Assembly (NCBI GenBank): GCA_014894395.1
Contig: JADBLO010000076.1
Coordinates: 1 to 50,054, forward strand
Direction of reading: 5' to 3'
DNA length: 50,054 bases
Origin: Thermoplasmata archaeon
Lineage (GTDB): Archaea > Thermoplasmatota > E2 > DHVEG-1
Below are positions 44,426 to 50,054 of the stretch, piece after piece; positions within the stretch are counted from its first letter, which is position 1; the number at the start of each line of letters is the position of its first letter. The notes below the pieces were generated by a model. That model had not been told where the DNA came from, made no database searches, and saw only the letters and a program-made list of their open reading frames with translations. The position numbers and the translations under genes were made by a program.

Positions 44426-44788
44426 GTGTTGATATTGCTCTCGCTCAAACCGACGATGATACGCTTAACCGAAGAGCAAAGAAAATTCATTGAGGAAAAG
44501 AAAAAAAGTGAAAAAGGCTGGACCTTGTCCAATTGGTTCAGGGGAAAACTTTTTGAGGAGATGGAAAAAAACCCTTTTTATCTTAAACGCAAACTGGAAG
44601 AAATTGAAAAAGAAAAAATTTTGACTGCTCAACGGCTCGACGAGGAAAAAGAGCATCTCAAAAAAGAACTCGCTGAAGCGGAAGAGCGAGAAAAACAACG
44701 CAAAGAACGACTGGAGCAGTTCAAACCGAAACCCCGAATCTACGGTGATATAATCCCCAAGAGCAACAAAAAGGAGAGAGACCAATGA
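44426..44788 (+). CDS. Coiled-coil protein preceding MCM, about 120 aa
   Basis: A GTG at 44426 has a strong purine ribosome binding site (seven G at 44411-44417) and starts about 34 bases after the last GCAATAC repeat; the ATG at 44456 (MIRLTEEQRKFIEEKK) is an alternative. The 40 residues upstream in the longer open frame are repeat-derived and rejected. After a start that resembles small helix-turn domains (SEKGWTLSNWFRGKL), the protein is a long Glu/Lys coiled coil (EKEHLKKELAEAEEREKQRK). Its end overlaps the MCM start (ATGA), so it is probably an MCM accessory or repeat-binding protein of the element. Confidence 0.65.
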   Translation: MLILLSLKPTMIRLTEEQRKFIEEKKKSEKGWTLSNWFRGKLFEEMEKNPFYLKRKLEEIEKEKILTAQRLDEEKEHLKKELAEAEEREKQRKERLEQFKPKPRIYGDIIPKSNKKERDQ

Positions 44789-46833
44789 CCTCACTTCTTA
44801 TCGACGAGTCGCTCAAAGCGAAATGGAAACGCTTTTTCGAGGAGCGATGCAAACCTCAATTGGAGACGATTGCATTATCGTATCCCGAGAAAAGAAGCCT
44901 TTGTGTTGATTTTGATGACATCGACCGATACAGTTCTGAACTAACCGATGGTCTCTTGAAAAACCCGCTCAAGAACCAGTTTAACGCAGAGGAGGCACTG
45001 AAAGAGATAGACACGGCTCGGGATTCCAAGATGGCTCTCCACTTCCGTGTCGTCAACTTACCAGAACATGTGACAATCCCGATAAGGAAGTTGTTTCCTC
45101 AACATCTATATCATTTGATATCGATAGAAGGCACGATTGTGCGGAGGACGCACATAGAAAATAAATTGTTAATAGGTGCTTTTCAGTGCCAGAAATGTGG
45201 TGCCATCATAAAGGTCGAACAGAAATTGGATGTAGCGGTAGAGCCATCCGAATGTGATGCCCGACAAGGCGGATGTGGACGAGAATCCCATTTTGAACTT
45301 GTGCGAACCCAATCCACAGTCGTTGCATGGCAGAAACTTCAGGTTCAGGAAAACCCTGAGGCTCTCCGTGGAGGCTTGCAACCTCAAAAAATAACGGTGT
45401 TTCTGGAAGACGATTTAACCAGTGTGGATATGATAAACTCTGGGAATCGTGTCCGTATCAACGGCGTGCTACTTCTTATAGAAAAACGAAGGGAAAAAGA
45501 AAGTCCCAGGGTTTATGATTTTGGGATAAATGCATGGAGTTACGATGTCAAAGAGTCAACATATGAAGATATACAAGTAACCGATGAAGACATCGAAGAA
45601 ATCGTTAAAGCGAGCAAAGACCCGCTGATTTACGAGCATGTTCAAAAGAGCATTGCCCCATCCATATATGGTTTTGCTATCGAGAAAGATGCTTTGGCAT
45701 TGCAGGCATTCGGCGGAGTGCGAAAAATTTTGCCAGACGGCACGAGAACACGGGGCGATATTCACATGTTGTTGGTTGGCGACCCTGGGACTGCTAAATC
45801 CCAATTGCTCATCTACATGTCTAAATTGGTTCCAGGGAGTCTTTTTACCGCAGGTCCTTCTTCGACAGGTGTTGGTCTTACAGCCGCAGCAGTGAAAGAC
45901 GAGTTCTCTGAGGGATGGACGCTGGAAGCAGGAACACTTGTCCTTGCAGATGGGAGCCTTGCATGCGTCGACGAATTAGATAAGATGGATGAACGAGACA
46001 GAGAAGCCATGCATCAGGCTTTGGAGCAGCAGGAGGTTTCTGTAGCAAAAGCGGGCATCAACGCAACGCTCAAGGCACGATGCTCTCTTTTAGCGGCTGC
46101 GAACCCTAAACTGGGGCGTTTCGACGAATTCATACCATTATACAAGCAGATAAATCTCCCCCCTGCCCTTTTCTCACGATTTGACCTTATTTTCCCGATT
46201 ATCGATAAGCCAAAGAAAGACACTGATGAAAAACTTGCAGAGCATATGCTTCGTTTACATCAAAATCCAGAAAAATATGAAAATGCGAAACCGTTTTTCT
46301 CTGCAGATTTTTTACGGAAATATATCGCATACGCAAGGCAAAACTCGAAACCAGTATTAACAGACGATGCTCTCACGATTATAAAAGAATTTTTTATTGA
46401 TTTAAGGAGCAAATCAATCGACGGTGAGGTGCCTGTGACGCCACGGCAATTGGAGACGCTGATGAGGTTGTCTGAGGCGAGTGCCCGCATCCGCTTGGAC
46501 AAAGAAATCACGGTCGAGGATGCGAAGAGGACGATAACAATTTTTTATGAATTTGCTCGTCGAGTCGGCACCGACCAAGAGACAGGGCGAATAGATTTGG
46601 ATATCATTGCAACAGGCTACAACCACAGCCAGCAGGGGAGGATGCGTATCATAATAGGCATCATAGACCGATTGTCCAAGGAGTCTCCAGATTCTTGGGC
46701 GAAACATGAGGATATCCTCTGCGAGGCGGAGATTGCAAGGGTGGATGTCTCGAAAGCGGAGGATGCACTGAAGCGACTATTGGAGGAAAGACGAATAGAA
46801 TGTCGATTGGGAAAATATCGGGTGATAACTTAA
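44785..46833 (+). CDS. mcm: MCM replicative helicase
   Basis: Full-length (682 residues) archaeal MCM. N-terminal OB/zinc domain with FQCQKCGA and a further Cys pair near CDARQGGC. AAA+ core: GDPGTAKSQ (Walker A, residues 332-340), STGVGLTAA (presensor hairpin region), LACVDELDKM (Walker B), LAAANPKLG (sensor 1) and FSRFDLIF (arginine finger R465). A C-terminal winged helix ends the protein. Nothing suggests inactivation. Its position after an iteron-like array and an element-type coiled-coil gene indicates an element-borne copy rather than the chromosomal one, although the chromosomal mcm is outside this window and cannot be compared. Confidence 0.93.
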   Translation: MTSLLIDESLKAKWKRFFEERCKPQLETIALSYPEKRSLCVDFDDIDRYSSELTDGLLKNPLKNQFNAEEALKEIDTARDSKMALHFRVVNLPEHVTIPIRKLFPQHLYHLISIEGTIVRRTHIENKLLIGAFQCQKCGAIIKVEQKLDVAVEPSECDARQGGCGRESHFELVRTQSTVVAWQKLQVQENPEALRGGLQPQKITVFLEDDLTSVDMINSGNRVRINGVLLLIEKRREKESPRVYDFGINAWSYDVKESTYEDIQVTDEDIEEIVKASKDPLIYEHVQKSIAPSIYGFAIEKDALALQAFGGVRKILPDGTRTRGDIHMLLVGDPGTAKSQLLIYMSKLVPGSLFTAGPSSTGVGLTAAAVKDEFSEGWTLEAGTLVLADGSLACVDELDKMDERDREAMHQALEQQEVSVAKAGINATLKARCSLLAAANPKLGRFDEFIPLYKQINLPPALFSRFDLIFPIIDKPKKDTDEKLAEHMLRLHQNPEKYENAKPFFSADFLRKYIAYARQNSKPVLTDDALTIIKEFFIDLRSKSIDGEVPVTPRQLETLMRLSEASARIRLDKEITVEDAKRTITIFYEFARRVGTDQETGRIDLDIIATGYNHSQQGRMRIIIGIIDRLSKESPDSWAKHEDILCEAEIARVDVSKAEDALKRLLEERRIECRLGKYRVIT

Positions 46834-46848
46834 AAAAAGAGGATTCCT

Positions 46849-47427
46849 GTGGGTAAAACAAAAAAACCAAAACTTATGATGCATGGGCATTCCGATGAGA
46901 TGCATACCCCAAAGATAGCGCTAAATCCGTTGTTGCCTTTTCTGAAAGACGATTGGCGTATATGGGAATGTGCTTGGGGAAAAGGAGCATTAGCACAGTA
47001 TTTGTCCGAAGACGGTTTTGACGTCATATGTGATAAAGAAAATGATTTTCTGGCTGAGGTTATCTCCAATTGGTTTGATTGCATTGTTACTAACCCGCCT
47101 TATTCGAAAAAATATGAGTTTCTAAAGCGGTGTTACGAAATTAATAAACCTTTTGCGTTGCTTATGCCGCTCACTGCATTGGAGGGGAAGAAGCGGGGTG
47201 AATTGTATAGGAGATATGGGATTCAAGTGATAATTCCGAATAAGAGAATAAATTTTATTACGCCGTCTGGAAAAGGAAGTGGCTCTTGGTTTCAAGTAGC
47301 CTGGTTTACTTGGGGGTTGAATCTGCCTAAAGATTTGATGTTTGTTGATTTAGAACAATTTTCAAAAGAGGAACTCTCAAAGAAAATAAATCAAGCGTTA
47401 AAATCGAAAAGGAGTGAAAAAAAATGA
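46849..47427 (+). CDS. Adenine-specific DNA methyltransferase-like protein
   Basis: Short AdoMet-dependent methyltransferase fold of about 192 residues. IWECAWGKGALAQYL is a divergent motif I (WGKG), and VTNPPYSKKYEFLKR is the NPPY catalytic motif of N6-adenine or N4-cytosine enzymes. SGSWFQVAWFTWG is near the end. Similar small proteins are carried by phages and plasmids, often without a partner nuclease, to protect the element DNA. GTG start with GAGG upstream. It is the gene after mcm, probably in the same operon. Confidence 0.78.
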   Translation: MGKTKKPKLMMHGHSDEMHTPKIALNPLLPFLKDDWRIWECAWGKGALAQYLSEDGFDVICDKENDFLAEVISNWFDCIVTNPPYSKKYEFLKRCYEINKPFALLMPLTALEGKKRGELYRRYGIQVIIPNKRINFITPSGKGSGSWFQVAWFTWGLNLPKDLMFVDLEQFSKEELSKKINQALKSKRSEKK

Positions 47428-47843
47428 AGCAGATGAATAAACAAAAAGATGAGAAAGAGGTGGGTAAAATTACCGGAAAAATGGACTGTAAAAATTTTGT
47501 GAGAAAAGCAGAGGAAAGATATGACTACTATGATGACCCAAAGACATGGTTTACAAAAGACCCAGATGGTACTGTTCATCCTTCAGAAAATGGTTGGGAT
47601 ATGTTGCCACCCCAAGACAAATGGGAGATGTGCTTTGAACATGTGTTAAAACGAGACTGTAACATACCAGTTAACCTTATTCATGCTATTGCACATCAGT
47701 TATGGCATTCTGGAACTGGAAAAAATCTTGAAAAAACATATCAGGAACTTGTAATAGACCGGATGTGGGAAAAGAATGAAAAACTAAAGGAGTACATTGA
47801 ATCGGTACAAGACGTCGACGCATTTGTATATTGTAAAAAGTAG
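47424..47843 (+). CDS. Unknown 139-residue protein of the element
   Basis: Not recognised. It overlaps the methyltransferase stop by four bases, so the two are co-translated. The composition is charged and aromatic (YDYYDDPKTWF, NGWDMLPPQDKWEMC) with helices at the end; HAIAHQLWHSG has two spaced histidines but no clear metal motif. It could be a partner of the methyltransferase. No known function. Confidence 0.55.
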   Translation: MKQMNKQKDEKEVGKITGKMDCKNFVRKAEERYDYYDDPKTWFTKDPDGTVHPSENGWDMLPPQDKWEMCFEHVLKRDCNIPVNLIHAIAHQLWHSGTGKNLEKTYQELVIDRMWEKNEKLKEYIESVQDVDAFVYCKK

Positions 47844-47847
47844 ACAA

Positions 47848-48393
47848 ATGGATGTGAACAACATAAAAGTCTCTTTGTATGCCAGGGTGTCATTAGATGA
47901 AACTGATAGAGAAAATAGGCGTTTCCAAGACCCTGAGAACCAACTTGTTTCCTTGCGTGAATATGCCCATGTGATGAATTATGAGGTTGTAGAGGAATAT
48001 GTAGACCATATGTCTGGGGCTAACCCTGCGAGACCAATGTTTCGTCAAATGATGCAGGCGGCCCTTCTCCGTCGTTTCCAAGGCATTCTGGTATGGAAAC
48101 TTGACCGTTTCTCACGTGAAGGCATAATGAATACCATGTCTTACATTAAACAATTAAAAGAACGTGGTATCTGGCTGAAATCTGTGACTGAAGGGTGGTT
48201 AGATACAAGCCAAGAAGGGATAACTGATATTGTTCTTGCTATTATGTCATGGGCTGCTGCGGAGGAGCGTAAGAAAATTAGTGATAGGACCAAAGCAGGT
48301 ATTGCCAGACGCAGGGCTATTGGTCAATGGCGTGGTGGTAGACCTAAAAAAAGGGGAGTGCCTGTATCGACTGTAGAAAACGTTGGTCGATAG
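47848..48393 (+). CDS. Serine recombinase (resolvase/invertase family), short form
   Basis: Catalytic domain of a serine recombinase. YARVSLDET carries the nucleophile Ser15; DPENQLVSLREYAH, WKLDRFSRE (Arg pair) and the GIMNTMSYIKQL region follow; EERKKISDRTKAGIARRR is the long E helix. It ends soon after GQWRGGRPKKRG, so the normal C-terminal helix-turn-helix DNA-binding domain is missing or very short. Either a natural minimal resolvase or a truncated copy. Start ATG at 47848 (MDVNNIKVSLYARVS); the open frame further upstream overlaps the previous gene and is rejected. Confidence 0.85.
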   Translation: MDVNNIKVSLYARVSLDETDRENRRFQDPENQLVSLREYAHVMNYEVVEEYVDHMSGANPARPMFRQMMQAALLRRFQGILVWKLDRFSREGIMNTMSYIKQLKERGIWLKSVTEGWLDTSQEGITDIVLAIMSWAAAEERKKISDRTKAGIARRRAIGQWRGGRPKKRGVPVSTVENVGR

Positions 48394-48407
48394 AAAAGGG
48401 ACGTTTT

Positions 48408-49288
48408 TTAGGGTATTGTTTTTATTCTCACGTAATCAAGGAGATGATAGTGCTGGGTCAATTCTTCTAATATCCTGGTTTGCTTTTCCGGGGTATTATA
48501 ATTATTTTTTTCAAAGATGTTTATAATATAATCAATTTCTGGTATTACCTCCGGTATAATGTCATTAATAAATCCATAGAACCCTAAATGGTCATCTTCC
48601 TCATAAAATGCTCTTTGCATAAGATGTGCTCTTGCACAGCAAAAAGAGTTAGTTGCCCTATAAATACCATGAAGAAATAGCCCATCTCGTCTTATTTGCG
48701 CCTTTAGACCTTCAACATTCATAATTAGGTCTTCTTCAACATTGAAATAGGATTTCAGTTTTGGATAAATTAATGGGTCTTCCATAAGATTAATAAGTTG
48801 TCTTGAAATGAAATTATAATCTCGTCTTGTATCAAAAGTCACAGGGAATTTTTTTTCTTGTAAGACAACATGTTCAAATTCATGAGCTACAATAGAGTCC
48901 TTTGCTCTTGAGACATTGGTGCTATCAAAGATTATTATGTGATAAAAAGTATTTTCTTCCACTGCATTACACAAATTAACAGATGGCTGATTATGTTCAT
49001 TTTCCTCATCTACTGCGAACATTATTTTTTTTGTATATATTTTAGCATTTTCATCATAATATTTTTTTAATGTTGTTCTTGACGAATTCAGGATTTCTGA
49101 ATAAACTTCTTTTGTTTTTAATGCTCGCCAATGGTTTTGAACAAGTATCGGACCATGGCAAGAATCATAATTTCCTCCTACATCGCAAGGGCATGACTCA
49201 TTATCTTCGATTTTAGTCGCTATATTATCACCCCAATCAAGATTTCTCCGTTCGCACTTCCAATAATTATGGTATATTTATGGAGCAT
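48408..49288 (-). CDS. SEC-C zinc motif plus HExxH protein, frameshifted near its start
   Basis: An intact 204-residue frame (49022-48408) contains VAHEFEHVV, an HExxH metallopeptidase-type motif, then helical sequence to the end. Upstream, the same frame stays open to 49277 and encodes cysteine-rich protein: YWKCERRN and, further on, ESCPCDVGGNYDSCHGP, which fits the SEC-C zinc motif (C-x-C-x(8)-C-[CH]). There is no usable start codon in that frame. In the next frame an ATG at 49288 follows a perfect AAAGGAGG at ideal spacing and the stop of the upstream gene. So the gene almost certainly starts at 49288, and one base appears to be missing between about 49277 and 49222. Sequencing error, pseudogene and -1 slippage are all possible. 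It is coupled to the gene upstream. Confidence 0.6.
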
Positions 49289-49290
49289 AT

Positions 49291-49986
49291 TTATCCTCCT
49301 TTATCTGTTTCATAAATGAGTCCATTCAGTAAGTAATTAATCGTTTCTTCACAGTATCTTTTTTCGTGGCACTTGAACTTTTCTTCTGCACCTAATACCT
49401 CGGCAAGAGACCTACCACCTTTATGGCAACAATGAAATTGTTCAACTCTTCTTTTTCGAGGGGCATCTTTGAAGTCCTCATATTGGATGAATTTATTTTT
49501 ATGAATTTTCAGTGCATTTCTTCGCCCGTGACCAATAATATAAAGTTCAACGCACGATTTATCGTAAATAAAGGCCTTAAAGCGTTTTTCATCTGCATTG
49601 TTGATAATTTTAATAGGTATTCCTCTGTTCCTTAAATGTTCAATGAGCAAAATAATACCTGTATTGTAGATATGGAAATATTTGTAAGAACAGAGGTTCT
49701 TGTTCGCAATCACCACTCCTGCATATTCAGAACCTTTCGTATAGTTGATTTCTTTCGGGATATTCTCCAGGTAATACTTGTTGATATCAGACCAGTAACC
49801 ATGTATGTAAGCATAAAAAATCGTGAATATAGCGAGCAATATCACAGCAATGAATAGATACTGTAGCGATGGTATTAGTGAAACCAGGATAAAAATACAT
49901 CCTGCGATTATCCAGTATATCACTATATATTGAATAATTGGTGAAAATCCTCTCGCATTCTTATATAGAACATTGTCATTATTCAT
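49291..49986 (-). CDS. Membrane-anchored protein with a caspase/CHAT-like His-Cys dyad
   Basis: 231 residues. Two hydrophobic helices near the N-terminus (about 18-38 and 42-62) anchor a cytosolic domain. That domain has an alpha/beta look: EYAGVVIANKNLC, then VELYIIGHGRRN (a strand ending in His153-Gly) and VEQFHCCHKGGRSLAEVLG (a strand ending in Cys186/Cys187). His-Gly after one strand and Cys after the next is the arrangement of clan CD peptidases such as caspases, CHAT and gingipains. No family can be named. It lies upstream of, and is translationally coupled to, the SEC-C/HExxH gene. Together they look like a defence or toxin-type module, but that is inference. Confidence 0.6.
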   Translation of the reverse strand: MNNDNVLYKNARGFSPIIQYIVIYWIIAGCIFILVSLIPSLQYLFIAVILLAIFTIFYAYIHGYWSDINKYYLENIPKEINYTKGSEYAGVVIANKNLCSYKYFHIYNTGIILLIEHLRNRGIPIKIINNADEKRFKAFIYDKSCVELYIIGHGRRNALKIHKNKFIQYEDFKDAPRKRRVEQFHCCHKGGRSLAEVLGAEEKFKCHEKRYCEETINYLLNGLIYETDKGG

Positions 49987-50054
49987 GATATTGTTATTTA
50001 CCTGAATAGCGAAGTGTGTGTACTACACCATTAGTCTGCTCTCTTCTTTCAACA
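49987..50054. other. Window edge: no gene visible
   Basis: The last 68 bases precede the start of the leftward membrane-anchored gene. They contain no frame of note and presumably its promoter. Confidence 0.5.

Larger units (their letters stand above)
41080..50054. mobile_element. Probable integrated plasmid- or virus-like element (right end outside the window)
   Basis: From the integrase onward the gene content changes from conserved metabolic genes to a tyrosine integrase, a small ribbon-helix-helix regulator, orphan small genes, repeated DNA, an MCM helicase, a methyltransferase and a serine recombinase. MCM-carrying integrated elements are known from Methanococcales and Thermococcales. 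I set the left edge at the integrase only for convenience; no attachment site or second edge is visible, and no tRNA flanks the region. Confidence 0.65.

Noticed and set aside
44235-44426. 63-residue frame across the GCAATAC repeats
   Set aside because: Its sequence is largely dictated by the repeats and it has no ribosome binding site; the repeats make better sense as DNA sites.

Overview
The window reads as archaeal chromosome, most likely a mesophilic, sediment-type member of the Thermoplasmatota (Euryarchaeota). Direct indicators are a eukaryotic-type family B DNA polymerase, primase large subunit (PriL), ribosomal protein S17e, RNase Z, the THUMP-type tRNA G10 methyltransferase, an archaeal riboflavin pathway (RibB, RibL, RibC, lumazine synthase), archaeal PGI/PMI, TATA boxes and GGTGATC-type ribosome binding sites. 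The phylum is inferred from the polymerase motif B variant (RNAG/THG) and a secreted C25 (gingipain-like) peptidase; no 16S gene is present to confirm it.

Layout. (1) 1-7.8 kb: small unknown gene, histone-deacetylase-fold amidohydrolase, DNA polymerase B carrying a 444-residue intein with a LAGLIDADG homing endonuclease, thymidylate kinase and priL. (2) 8-13.8 kb: three exported proteins around a CAU tRNA. They end in the same kind of C-terminal domain; two also share a PKD domain. A MITE-like inverted-repeat element lies among them. (3) 13.9-18.5 kb: aminotransferase, rps17e, a compact ribB-ribL-ribC-ribH operon and a CDF transporter. (4) 18.8-34.6 kb: housekeeping and transport genes, including prolidase, a winged-helix regulator, dCMP deaminase, a type II P-type ATPase, a phosphofructokinase with the residue signature of pyrophosphate-dependent enzymes, three small membrane proteins (one with a PGF-CTERM-like tail), RNase Z, tRNA methyltransferase, PGI/PMI, amidohydrolase, CBS protein and glycyl-tRNA synthetase. 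(5) 34.6-38.7 kb: a lysine cluster with lysine 6-aminotransferase, saccharopine dehydrogenase and lysine-ketoglutarate reductase, offering two routes between lysine and 2-aminoadipate semialdehyde. (6) 38.9-40.9 kb: a secreted beta-propeller protein.

(7) 41.0-50.05 kb looks like an integrated plasmid- or virus-like element running off the right edge: tyrosine integrase, an unknown 440-residue protein, a ribbon-helix-helix regulator, small orphan genes, an iteron-like array (four GCAATAC units at an exact 14-bp period plus three nearby) just upstream of an MCM helicase operon, an NPPY methyltransferase, a short serine recombinase, and a leftward two-gene module. That module consists of a membrane-anchored protein with a caspase/CHAT-like His-Cys pattern and a downstream gene with a SEC-C zinc motif and an HExxH motif. 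The second gene appears to carry a one-base frameshift near its start. The protease-like pair and the iteron-MCM region are the strongest candidates for an undescribed system.
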